Shown piece by piece: positions 1 to 7,305 of a stretch of 13,958 nucleotides of DNA (the first letter of the stretch is position 1; each line of letters begins with the position of its first letter). The position numbers were made by a program, and so were the translations under genes. The notes beneath the pieces are model-generated. The model worked only from the letters and a program-made list of their open reading frames with translations, made no database searches and was not told the DNA's origin. The stretch is from Candidatus Delongbacteria bacterium (GTDB taxonomy: Bacteria; Bacteroidota; Bacteroidia; Bacteroidales; ML635J-15), in assembly GCA_027858215.1 (NCBI GenBank), contig JAQIDD010000219.1, positions 1 to 13,958 of the forward strand, read 5' to 3'.

Positions 1-260
1 TTTTCTGTGCCTGCGGGCAGATTTGCAAAACGGATGTTGCCATCAACGTGTAAAGTCCGAACGGGTGTGGTTGTGCCAATACCAAAAAAACCATCTTTGG
101 TCAGGCGCATGCGCTCAATGCCATTGGATATAAACTGCACATCGCAAGTATCAAGGGTTCCGAACACGGCATCCTCACATTTTCCAAAAAAATCATTCCC
201 TCCTGTGTTCCAATATTGCGCCTGAACATGGTCAACAGATATGAGGAATAATATTGCCAT
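1..260 (-). CDS. N-terminal fragment of a secreted surface repeat protein (runs off the window)
   Basis: The minus strand reads open from an ATG at 260 to the window edge. It begins with a hydrophobic export segment ending in VDHVQAQ, and continues with QYWNTGG, then NGIERMRLTKDG, then FGIGTTTP and LHVDGNIRFANLPAGTE. This order (signal peptide, 'ERMR', 'GIGT..P', 'LHV.GNIR') is typical of large Bacteroidota secreted proteins that often end in tail-fibre or type IX secretion domains; the C-terminus is outside the window. The ATG at 260 gives a poor signal peptide without a charged start. The same frame is open further upstream to about 350 and adds SKHRGLSLLL, which makes a proper signal peptide but has no ATG. 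The better ATG, at 354, lies in another frame and is joined only if the CA tract at 290-301 changes length. Family recognition is firm, exact start is not. Confidence 0.72.
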   Translation of the reverse strand, partial: MAILFLISVDHVQAQYWNTGGNDFFGKCEDAVFGTLDTCDVQFISNGIERMRLTKDGFFGIGTTTPVRTLHVDGNIRFANLPAGTE

Positions 261-289
261 AAGCAAAAGGCTTAAACCCCGGTGTTTAC

Positions 290-301
290 TGTGTGTGTGT
301 G
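290..301 (-). repeat. (CA)6 dinucleotide tract at a frame break near the start of the surface-protein gene
   Basis: The plus strand reads TGTGTGTGTGTG. On the minus strand a short frame starts at ATG 354-352, encodes MKIHQTKPTHNRQPTPAATH and a few more residues, passes through the CA tract, and stops at TAA 288-286. The downstream signal-peptide frame is shifted by one base. Gaining one CA unit (+2 bases) or losing two (-4 bases) would fuse the two into one continuous protein. Short dinucleotide tracts in surface-protein genes are known sites of slipped-strand phase variation. The alternatives are a decayed start or a sequencing error. Confidence 0.5.
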
Positions 302-383
302 GCAGCGGGTGTTGGCTGTCTGTTGTGTGTTGGTTTTGTTTGATGTATTTTCATTGTACTGAATTTTTGATATTACCAATATA

Positions 384-391
384 CAAATATA
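384..391 (-). promoter_or_regulatory. Bacteroidota -7 promoter element for the surface-protein gene
   Basis: The minus strand reads TATATTTG, a full match to TAnnTTTG, about 30 bases before the ATG at 354. This spacing supports ATG 354 as the true start and places the CA tract inside the coding region. No convincing -33 TTTG is seen. Confidence 0.5.
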
Positions 392-630
392 CGAAATGTT
401 TTGTAAAAGGGTTCAGTTTGTTGTGATTATTTTTATCCGCCATGTTGCCTCGATTTTAGAGAATTTTAAAAACCTTATAAAAATCCCATAAGCCTAATTA
501 TAACACAGACATTGCCGTTCAGACTATCATTACGCATATCCGGTTAACACGTCGGGTAGTTATAATTTTCCATAAATCTCATTTTTCAAATAAAATTCAC
601 AATTTATGAACACAGAAAATTTATTATTTC

Positions 631-638
631 TATCTTTG
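631..638 (+). promoter_or_regulatory. Bacteroidota -7 promoter element upstream of the lipoprotein gene
   Basis: TATCTTTG matches TAnnTTTG and lies 47 bases before the ATG at 685. A second match, TAAATTTG at 651-658, is closer to the gene; either or both could be used. The -33 region is weak in both cases. The rest of 427-630 is AT-rich and holds no gene; it contains one spaced 9-base inverted repeat (496-504 with 559-567) of unknown meaning. Confidence 0.45.
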
Positions 639-684
639 TTCAATTGAAAATAAATTTGTTTACAAACACTTAATTATTGACCTT

Positions 685-1347
685 ATGAAAAATCTAAGTT
701 ATTTATTTATTGCAATTCTGATCATATCGTTATCAGGATGTTCCTTATTCCAAGGCGGTAGTGACACTTTTGAGGGCTACATCAACTACGATATTGAATA
801 TGAGGGTGATATTGACGAAGCAACACGTGCACAGCTGCCCACATCAGTAACAGATTATTATAAAGGGGCAAAAATTCGCAAAGAACAGGAAACAGCTATG
901 TTTTCCATGTATCAGATTGTTAATTCTGCCAATAAAGAAGTTATCATATTGATGGATATGATGTGACAATAAATTGCATACAAGCAGGACAAAGAAGAAA
1001 TGGAAGAAGCCATGAAAGAAATGGGAGACCCTGAAGTAAGGGAACCCGGGGAAACAAAAGAGATACTTGGTTACACTGCAAAAAAAGTAGAAGTAGAACT
1101 TGATGACAATATTTTTTCAGGATACGTAACGGATGAAATCAGCCTGGAAGCCGATCACAATTGGGCAGGTCAATTCAATGGCGTTAAAGGCGTTTTGTTA
1201 GAATACACAACAGAACAACAAGGCATGATCATGACATATACAGCTACAGAAATAAAAGAGGAAAAAGTAAAACCATCTAAATTTACTATTCCTGATGAAT
1301 ATGAACTGAAAACATCAGAAGAAATCAAAACCATGTTTGGTGGTTAA
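685..1347 (+). pseudogene. Lipoprotein, DUF4412-like, interrupted by two in-frame stops
   Basis: The gene starts with a lipoprotein signal peptide: MKNLSYLF, a hydrophobic stretch, then lipobox LSGC with Cys19 as the lipidation site. The first part (685-966) encodes 93 residues and ends at TGA 964-966. A TAA follows at 970-972. After these, the same frame continues without further damage from 973 to the stop at 1345-1347; an ATG at 1000 could restart it as a 115-residue piece. The second part continues the protein logically (AYKQDKEEMEEAMKEMG, then the ETKEILGYTAKKVEVELDD region and a C-terminal IPDEYEL). The overall pattern, with short beta strands and 'ILGYTAKK', resembles small DUF4412 lipoproteins, though that name is from memory and moderate. 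Probably a recently inactivated gene, or sequence errors. Readthrough or two separate peptides is less likely. Confidence 0.6.
964..972 (+). other. Twin in-frame stop codons TGA-CAA-TAA
   Basis: The codons read ATG ATG TGA CAA TAA ATT GCA TAC AAG. Single substitutions (TGA from GGA, TAA from AAA) would give a continuous MMGQKIAYK. The reading frame is the same on both sides, so no insertion or deletion is needed. Confidence 0.8.
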
Positions 1348-1387
1348 ACTATATTACAAAATAGCTTGAGACAACCTGAACATTTAC

Positions 1388-1430
1388 ATAAGAGAATCCT
1401 CGTATATTTATGAGGATTTTCTTATTTTTA
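1388..1430 (+). terminator. Rho-independent terminator between the lipoprotein gene and ftsK
   Basis: A 14-base arm at 1388-1401 pairs with 1412-1425 with only one G-T wobble, around a 10-base loop, and is followed by a run of T (1425-1429). It sits 41 bases after the lipoprotein stop codon and isolates that gene from ftsK. The stem is nearly symmetrical, but no gene on the minus strand would use it. Confidence 0.8.
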
Positions 1431-1455
1431 AAATCAAAATGTAAATACAATATTT

Positions 1456-3825
1456 GTGACACAACAAAGCAGTAAAAAAGAAAAAAGAAAAACATCCAAA
1501 GGGAATAAAAAAAAATCCCGTAAACCGGCATTCGCCTTTTTGAAAGATGAACGGTTCAAAGTGTCTGTTGGTTTGTTTTTTATTGCTTTTGCCATATTGC
1601 TTGCCCTGTCTTTTACTTCGTTTTTGTTTACCTGGCAAGGAGATCAAAGTAAGCTGGATACCAATGTGGTTGAACTTTTCGCTGACAGGAATATCAAAGT
1701 TGAAAACTGGATTGGTAAACTTGGTGCTGTCCTGGCGGATGCTTTTATTCACAATGGCTTTGGCATTGCTTCTTTTGTGTTTATTTTCATTTTTCTAATC
1801 ATTGGTTTCCGGTTTTTAAAACTCAGGCTACTGCCTCTGCGTAAATCTTTATTTCTTAGTTTATTGGGCATGATATGGCTTTCTGTTCTGCTGGGGTTTA
1901 TTTTTACGGACAAGCTATTTTACCTCGGGGGAGCTCATGGTTATTGCATTGCTCAATGGCTCAATGCATTCACAGGTAAAGCAGGCACCATCATACTTTT
2001 ATTCTTATTTTTGTTTGCTGTGATCATTTTTTCATACAAACCTGCCCTTGGTATCATCAAAGGCTGGTTTAAAAAAATAAAACACATCAAACCTGAACAA
2101 TTGAAAGAAGAAGAGGAGGCTGACCTGGAGGATGAACCAAGCATCGACAAGGAAGAACAAAAAGACACGGAAACAAAACCGGCTTTTGAATTTGAAGCAG
2201 ACAAGGCAGAAAACAACAAAAATGAAGACAAAGCAAATTACGATTTGGAAGTAAAAGATACCCAAGCCACCGAAGAAAAACCTGCTGAAAATGTAACCTT
2301 AACCAACGATGGCGATTTTGATCCCACGCTTGATTTGAGGAATTACAAAATGCCTCCGGTAGAACTTCTTGAAGATCATAAAAGTGGCAATAGCAAGGTT
2401 TCCGAAAAAGACCTGGAAGCCAATTCCAATCAAATCATCCGGACTTTACAGGATTATAATATCGAAATTTCAAAGATAACAGCAACCGTAGGCCCAACTG
2501 TAACCATGTACGAGATTGTGCCTGCAAAAGGCGTTCGCATTTCAAAGATCAAAAATCTTGAAGATGACATTGCCTTATCACTCGCTGCACTTGGCATTCG
2601 TATCATAGCCCCCATTCCCGGGCGGGGAACCATTGGTATTGAAGTTCCAAACAAAGATCCGGAAATTGTTTCCATGCGATCAGTACTTACCTCAAAAGCC
2701 TTTCTGGATAGCGATTATGAATTGCCTATCGTGATGGGGAAAAAGATTAACAACGAACCTTTGGTTTTCAACCTGGCAAAAATGCCACATCTTTTGATGG
2801 CAGGGGCTACAGGGCAGGGAAAATCCGTTGGGTTGAATGCCATTATCACATCTCTTTTGTACAAAAAACACCCGGCACAACTTAAGTTTGTCATGGTTGA
2901 TCCAAAAAAAATAGAATTGTCATTTTATGAAAAGCTTGAACGGCATTTTCTTGCCAAATTACCCGATGAAGAAGAACCCATCATCACCGACACCCAAAAA
3001 GTAATTCACACCCTGAATTCTCTGACGAAAGAAATGGATCAACGGTATGATTTACTGAAAAAAGCAGGGGCCAGAAACATAAAAGAATACAATAAGAAAT
3101 ACATCAAACGCAGGTTAAATCCTGAAAAGGGCCATCACTACCTGCCTTACATTGTTGTGATTGTGGATGAATTTGCTGACCTAATACAAACTGCAGGTAA
3201 AGAAATTGAGGGACCAATTGCCCGCCTGGCTCAATTGGCAAGAGCCATAGGCATACACTTGATCATCGCAACACAACGTCCATCTACCAACGTGATCACA
3301 GGCACAATAAAAGCCAATTTTCCTGCCAGGATATCATTCCGGGTATCAAGCAGCATTGATTCGCGGACTATTCTTGACAGCTCAGGCGCCAATCAACTCA
3401 TCGGGCGGGGTGATATGCTGATCAATGACGGGAAAGAACTGGTAAGGGCTCAATGTGCCTTTGTTGACACATCGGAAATTGAAGGAATTACAGAATACAT
3501 CGGGTCGCAGCAGGGATATCCGTCTGCATTGTTGTTACCAGAACCGGAGACTGAAAGCAGCAGCGGAGCAGGCGTTTCAACAGATGATAAACTGGACGAA
3601 AATTTTGAAGAGGCAGCCCGTTTGGTTGTCCGGCATCAGCAGGGAAGCACTTCTCTTATACAACGAAAACTTTCAATTGGCTACAACCGGGCAGGACGCA
3701 TTATCGATCAGCTTGAGGCCATGGGCATTGTGGGCCCCTTTGAAGGAAGCAAAGCCAGAAAAGTGCTTTATCCCGACGAATACGCTTTGGAACAGTATTT
3801 GAACTCACTGAATGAAAAAGAATAA
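1456..3825 (+). CDS. ftsK: DNA translocase FtsK/SpoIIIE family
   Basis: FtsK is a septum-anchored, ATP-driven DNA pump that clears and resolves chromosome ends at cell division. The 789-residue product has a basic N-terminus, four membrane helices (about residues 37-59, 101-121, 131-150, 175-194), an acidic low-complexity linker (about 205-300), and the RecA-like motor. Walker A is GATGQGKS at 450-457. Walker B is IVVIVDEFADL, with D571 and E572. The motif IATQRPS follows. The C-terminal winged-helix gamma domain (from about 715, ending LYPDEYALEQYL) normally reads polar DNA motifs. The start is GTG; no in-frame ATG lies near the N-terminus, and the 'FAFLKDERFKVSVGLFF' start matches Bacteroidota FtsK. 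Length is normal for the phylum. lolA follows directly and is probably co-transcribed. Confidence 0.97.
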   Translation: MTQQSSKKEKRKTSKGNKKKSRKPAFAFLKDERFKVSVGLFFIAFAILLALSFTSFLFTWQGDQSKLDTNVVELFADRNIKVENWIGKLGAVLADAFIHNGFGIASFVFIFIFLIIGFRFLKLRLLPLRKSLFLSLLGMIWLSVLLGFIFTDKLFYLGGAHGYCIAQWLNAFTGKAGTIILLFLFLFAVIIFSYKPALGIIKGWFKKIKHIKPEQLKEEEEADLEDEPSIDKEEQKDTETKPAFEFEADKAENNKNEDKANYDLEVKDTQATEEKPAENVTLTNDGDFDPTLDLRNYKMPPVELLEDHKSGNSKVSEKDLEANSNQIIRTLQDYNIEISKITATVGPTVTMYEIVPAKGVRISKIKNLEDDIALSLAALGIRIIAPIPGRGTIGIEVPNKDPEIVSMRSVLTSKAFLDSDYELPIVMGKKINNEPLVFNLAKMPHLLMAGATGQGKSVGLNAIITSLLYKKHPAQLKFVMVDPKKIELSFYEKLERHFLAKLPDEEEPIITDTQKVIHTLNSLTKEMDQRYDLLKKAGARNIKEYNKKYIKRRLNPEKGHHYLPYIVVIVDEFADLIQTAGKEIEGPIARLAQLARAIGIHLIIATQRPSTNVITGTIKANFPARISFRVSSSIDSRTILDSSGANQLIGRGDMLINDGKELVRAQCAFVDTSEIEGITEYIGSQQGYPSALLLPEPETESSSGAGVSTDDKLDENFEEAARLVVRHQQGSTSLIQRKLSIGYNRAGRIIDQLEAMGIVGPFEGSKARKVLYPDEYALEQYLNSLNEKE

Positions 3826-3829
3826 TGCA

Positions 3830-4489
3830 ATGAGAAAATATGCCATCATACTATCAATGCTGTTTGTATTCATCGGGAATAGCAATGCTCAAGAAAGTGA
3901 TTCCAGGGCCGTCAATCTACTTAATGAGGTAGCAGAGGAAATAAAAAATTACAATGGATTTCACATTGAATTTACATTTGGGATTGACAACCTGCGTGAC
4001 AGCACCAAACAATTTTATAACGGGGAAATCTGGTTTAAAGACAAAGCCTATAAACTGGATATGATGGGTTCTGTCATACATTCAGACGGCAAAACAACAA
4101 ACTGGGTCTATCAGGAAGAAACTCAGGAAGTCAATATAACACCATACAATGAAGAAGAAACAAGCACGTTTATTAATCCTTACCGGTTTCTTGAGAATTT
4201 TGAAACGGAATACACGTGCAGGTTTATTTCTGATAAATTTGTCAACAATCGTCCCTTAGTAGAATTACATCTTTTTCCCAATGATATTGAAGGAAGCAAT
4301 TACTCACGGATCAAAATCAAAATAGACAAAGCAAAAAAAGAATTGTATGAGTTTACCTTTGTAGGAAATGAAGGCGTAAATTATATCATTACTGTAAACA
4401 AACTCCATGCCGACAAGCCTGTCACTACTGACATGGTTAAATTCAACAAGGAAGATTACCCTGATGCAGAAATTATTGACATGCGATAA
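3830..4489 (+). CDS. lolA: Outer-membrane lipoprotein carrier protein LolA
   Basis: LolA is a periplasmic chaperone that carries lipoproteins from the inner to the outer membrane. The product starts with a cleavable signal peptide, MRKYAIILSMLFVFIGNSNAQ, followed by a mature domain of about 198 residues. Features of the LolA fold are an early 'YNGFHIEFTF' strand, 'GEIWFKDKAYKLDM', 'DGKTTNWVYQEETQEVNI' and a C-terminal 'FNKEDYPDAEIIDMR', as in Bacteroidota LolA. I chose ATG 3830, which leaves four bases after the ftsK stop; an in-frame ATG at 3812 overlaps ftsK and adds six residues, and cannot be excluded. The ftsK-lolA order is common in this phylum, so assignment is good despite low sequence conservation in the family. 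It converges on the next gene, with only 22 bases between stops and no clear terminator. Confidence 0.85.
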   Translation: MRKYAIILSMLFVFIGNSNAQESDSRAVNLLNEVAEEIKNYNGFHIEFTFGIDNLRDSTKQFYNGEIWFKDKAYKLDMMGSVIHSDGKTTNWVYQEETQEVNITPYNEEETSTFINPYRFLENFETEYTCRFISDKFVNNRPLVELHLFPNDIEGSNYSRIKIKIDKAKKELYEFTFVGNEGVNYIITVNKLHADKPVTTDMVKFNKEDYPDAEIIDMR

Positions 4490-4511
4490 TTATTCTTTTA
4501 AATCACTACAA

Positions 4512-5162
4512 TTAATCCATATTCTGCTGATTTGCACCTTGGCTGTTTACAGCCCCTCCAACAATGTCTTCAAAAGCGGCATAAATCATACAATAGGTAG
4601 CAGGTAAGGTAAACAGCACACCAATTCCTAGCAACAATATCCCAACAAAATTTATCAATAAAATAACAACCATGAAGCCGAGAAAAGGCCAGAAATTTTT
4701 GGTAATTACCCGGCGGCTTGCTTCCATGGCATCCCAAAAATCGTATTTTAGAAAAATGATGAAAGGGATAGTAAAAGTATAGGCTACAGCGAGGTATATG
4801 CCGGGAATGATAAGCAACAGGGTCCCGACAAATGTAAATATTCCCACGAGAAGGTTGGCCAGAAACAAGGGTAAAAAGATTTGAAACCCCTGGAAAAACA
4901 TATCGAATTTAGGAATTTTGTTGCGGACAAGATCATTGGTAACAATAAAAAACCCGGCAATAAGCGGTCCGTTTACAACCACTGTTGCAAAAGAACCAAT
5001 ACCTGTGAATCCGGCAAATATATTGATTGCCATGAATATTGCTGCATATCCGACGAATGGTCCCAGATGAGAAGAAAACAGTTTCATCCCCCTGTCAATG
5101 TACAGGCCCATATTAAAGTCATATCCCTCCTGTATGAGTTTTTCTATTTTATCTTCATGCAT
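4512..5162 (-). CDS. Multi-pass membrane protein of unknown function
   Basis: The product has 216 residues and about six hydrophobic helices arranged in pairs, with a soluble N-terminus (MHEDKIEKLIQEGYDFNMG). The central stretch 'LLIIPGIYLAVAYTF' and the following 'FWDAMEASRRVITKNFWPF' resemble bacterial membrane proteins grouped with DUF975 or the membrane domain of glycerophosphodiester phosphodiesterases; no catalytic residues are visible and I do not assign a function. I chose ATG 5162; a TTG at 5183 in frame would add seven residues without clear benefit. It lies 30 bases downstream of the decarboxylase stop on the same strand, so the two are probably one transcript. Nothing suggests transfer. 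Confidence 0.75.
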   Translation of the reverse strand: MHEDKIEKLIQEGYDFNMGLYIDRGMKLFSSHLGPFVGYAAIFMAINIFAGFTGIGSFATVVVNGPLIAGFFIVTNDLVRNKIPKFDMFFQGFQIFLPLFLANLLVGIFTFVGTLLLIIPGIYLAVAYTFTIPFIIFLKYDFWDAMEASRRVITKNFWPFLGFMVVILLINFVGILLLGIGVLFTLPATYCMIYAAFEDIVGGAVNSQGANQQNMD

Positions 5163-5192
5163 AGACAACGGTTTAATTTTCAATAAAAGTAA

Positions 5193-6992
5193 CTAATTTT
5201 TGAAGGCTGCACCATGGCTGTTAACAAAATTTTTGGTTTTTTTTGAGGGTGAAGGCATGTATCTCCCGATGTTCAAAGCCTCCCATTTCTCGTCTATAGC
5301 CTGGATGGTATCATCTGATGACAACACAGGTTGTGGCCATCTTCTTTTTCTGCCGGCTTGTTTTGGTTTCACCCTGGCGTCAATGTGCAATGCATTATTT
5401 ATCCGTAAAATATCGCTTTGCGGATCAATATTGGCCAGCACCCACCATATCAACAACGAAACGTTTTCAGACGGAGGAACATCCACAAAAACAATGCAAT
5501 GAACACCCTTGTCAAGAGGGGTATGCTGAAGCTCATCTTCTCGATTTGCATAGCGAATAAGAATATTGCCGTACCTGATGCTTTTGTCATCGCTGTAAAA
5601 TTGGGGCTTTGGGGCCGTGTCCGGTGAATTTTCACTCAAATCAAGCATGAGTTTCCCACCGAAAACGGGTTGGGGTGATGCATGTTCCAATTCGTCGGCG
5701 GGGCCGGCAGAAATGATGGCTTTATCAGGGTGAATCCATGCAGCCACGTGGTCAATGACGGCAGGGTAATCTGTAAGCTCCACATCCTGCGGTAAGGCAA
5801 TCAATATTTTTGAAAACATCATCTGACCGGCTCCCATCAGGGCATGCATTGTCTTATGGATGCTTCCCGGAAAACTGTTTTTGACATGCATCAATACCAG
5901 ATTATGTGCTGTGCCCTCAGCAGGGAGATGAAAATCTTCCATTTCCGGTGCAATGAGCATTTTAATGGCCGGTTTGAACAGCGTTTCGGTGGTTTTTGAA
6001 AAATACAGGTCTTCCATAGGCGGGATGCCGGTAATGGTTGCCGGATACACGGCATTTTTGCGGTGCGTGATGGCAGTCAGATGAAACACAGGGTATGTGT
6101 CTTCGAGGGAGTAAAAGCCGGTATGATCGCCAAAGGGGCCTTCGGTGCGGAATGCTTCGTTTGTATCAATGTAGCCTTCCAAAATGATATCTGCATCCGC
6201 CGGCACTTCAATGTCCTGGGTGATACATTTTACCAGTGTTGCGGGTTGTTTACGAATCAGCCCATACATCAGCAGTTCATCCACGTTTTCGGGGAGCGGG
6301 GCTGTGGCAAGGTATGTGTAAAGCGGGTCTCCCCCCAGCGCAACAGCTACGGGCATTTTGCCTCCTTTTTGCTGCCATGCTTTGAAATGTACTGCACCAC
6401 CTTTGTGACGATGCCAGTGCATACCTGTTGTGTTTTTATCAAAAACCTGCATGCGGTACATACCGATGTTGCGTGTGCCGGTTTCGGGGTGCTGGGTAAA
6501 CACCATAGGCAAGGTAAAAAACGGCCCCCCATCAAAAGGCCAGGAAGTAAGTACAGGCAATTTGCCAAGGTCGGGGTTGGTATCAATCACTTGTTGACAA
6601 GCGCCCCTTTTGGTGCTGTGTTTGGGAAAAACTTTCAGGTAATGCCGGTGTGGCCAGATATGGCGGATGGTGCTGATTAAACCACCGCCCTGTTTCAACT
6701 GCTCAGCAAGGGAAAATAAGTGAGGAAACACATCGGCGGGATGTTGTTCACCCAAAATGGTTTTCATGCGTCCGGTGCTGCCAAAGGCATTAATCAGAAG
6801 GGGAAACTTTGTTCCGGTGTTTTCAAACAAAAGGGCTTTGCCACCGCCTGGTTGGTTCATCATGCGGTCGGCAATTTCTGTGATATCCTGGTCAGGCGAA
6901 ACGGGATGTTTTACCCTTATCAGCTCTCCGTTGTTTTCCAGCCGTGCTATAAAAGCCTGCAAGCCTTGATGTGTCAAGTGTTTGTTTTTCAC
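5193..6992 (-). CDS. UbiD-family decarboxylase
   Basis: UbiD enzymes decarboxylate aromatic or unsaturated acids using prenylated FMN; related enzymes act in quinone biosynthesis. The 599-residue product has the family start (LQAFIARLENNGELIRV), the 'GGGKALLFENTG' region, and the signature EGPFGDHTG at residues 284-292, whose acidic and neighbouring residues form part of the active site. 'TITGIPPMEDLYFSKTTE' and the metal and phosphate-binding central domain are also recognisable. This long form is often named menaquinone biosynthesis decarboxylase in Bacteroidota, but the substrate cannot be read from sequence. UbiX, which makes the cofactor, is not in the window. The start is GTG 6992; an in-frame TAA six bases upstream rules out a longer start, and the next Met is about 40 residues inside the domain. 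Confidence 0.92.
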   Translation of the reverse strand: MKNKHLTHQGLQAFIARLENNGELIRVKHPVSPDQDITEIADRMMNQPGGGKALLFENTGTKFPLLINAFGSTGRMKTILGEQHPADVFPHLFSLAEQLKQGGGLISTIRHIWPHRHYLKVFPKHSTKRGACQQVIDTNPDLGKLPVLTSWPFDGGPFFTLPMVFTQHPETGTRNIGMYRMQVFDKNTTGMHWHRHKGGAVHFKAWQQKGGKMPVAVALGGDPLYTYLATAPLPENVDELLMYGLIRKQPATLVKCITQDIEVPADADIILEGYIDTNEAFRTEGPFGDHTGFYSLEDTYPVFHLTAITHRKNAVYPATITGIPPMEDLYFSKTTETLFKPAIKMLIAPEMEDFHLPAEGTAHNLVLMHVKNSFPGSIHKTMHALMGAGQMMFSKILIALPQDVELTDYPAVIDHVAAWIHPDKAIISAGPADELEHASPQPVFGGKLMLDLSENSPDTAPKPQFYSDDKSIRYGNILIRYANREDELQHTPLDKGVHCIVFVDVPPSENVSLLIWWVLANIDPQSDILRINNALHIDARVKPKQAGRKRRWPQPVLSSDDTIQAIDEKWEALNIGRYMPSPSKKTKNFVNSHGAAFKN

Positions 6993-6996
6993 AGAT

Positions 6997-7004
6997 TAAA
7001 GATA
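6997..7004 (-). promoter_or_regulatory. Possible -7 element immediately before the decarboxylase GTG
   Basis: The minus strand reads TATCTTTA, seven of eight bases of TAnnTTTG, ending four bases before the GTG at 6992. If used, the transcript would have almost no leader. The AT-rich region behind it (7005-7070) has no better candidate by eye. Confidence 0.3.
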
Positions 7005-7070
7005 AAAATAATTGTTGGATAAAAAGTTAATAATTGTCATTTAAAGAGATATCTTAATATTGAACCTATT

Positions 7071-7250
7071 TGCGGCAGGGCGGAGGCCGGCAGCCCGTGT
7101 GCTGCGAAGCGGATGTGCTATGCTGTGGACAGAGCGACAAGAGAAGCTCCAGTCCATAGCATTACAGCACTCGCTGAGCAGTGCGCGGCTACAGGCCGCA
7201 GACCGACCCTGTTGGGTTGGCCATTAGCGCTACGGAACAGGGTGCCGCCC
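7071..7250. ncRNA. GC-rich, strongly folded intergenic element (candidate structured RNA or palindromic repeat)
   Basis: About 64% of these 180 bases are G or C (counted by eye) between AT-rich flanks. Bases 7073-7214 fold into one long imperfect hairpin. From outside in: 7073-7083 with 7203-7214 (CAGGG with CCCTG, CGG with CCG), 7085-7088 with 7194-7197, 7095-7105 with 7178-7188 including wobbles, 7108-7112 with 7171-7175, 7115-7130 with 7152-7170 (a 12-pair arm, a three-base bulge, then five pairs), and an apical GAGC/GCTC at 7132-7149. A second hairpin, ACCCTGTT 7206-7213 with AACAGGGT 7236-7243, competes with the base of the first. Outer GCGGCA/TGCCGC (7072-7077 and 7243-7248) could close the whole unit. 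No ORF fits. It may be a small RNA, a REP-like or MITE-like palindromic repeat, or a remnant; strand unknown. Confidence 0.5.
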
Positions 7251-7282
7251 AAAAAAAGCCGCCCTTAGAATAAGAACGGCTT
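7250..7282 (-). terminator. Rho-independent terminator of the arcC-carbamoyltransferase operon
   Basis: On the minus strand AAGCCGTTCTTA pairs with TAAGGGCGGCTT (two G-T wobbles) around a three-base loop, followed by seven T. It starts 24 bases after the carbamoyltransferase stop and ends exactly where the GC-rich element begins. Confidence 0.88.
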
Positions 7283-7305
7283 GAAATACATATGTTACCG
7301 GGATA

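Noticed and set aside
496..567. Perfect 9-base inverted repeat AATTATAAC/GTTATAATT
   Set aside because: The arms are AT-only apart from one base and 54 bases apart, easily a chance match in AT-rich DNA; no regulator suggests a function.
6063..6680. A 205-residue open frame on the plus strand
   Set aside because: It lies wholly inside the UbiD-family gene on the other strand, has no recognisable domain, and is a frame shadow.
7071..7250. The folded element as an integron attC site or a tRNA or known riboswitch
   Set aside because: No paired attC core boxes, no tRNA cloverleaf or CCA end, and no riboswitch signature that I recognise.
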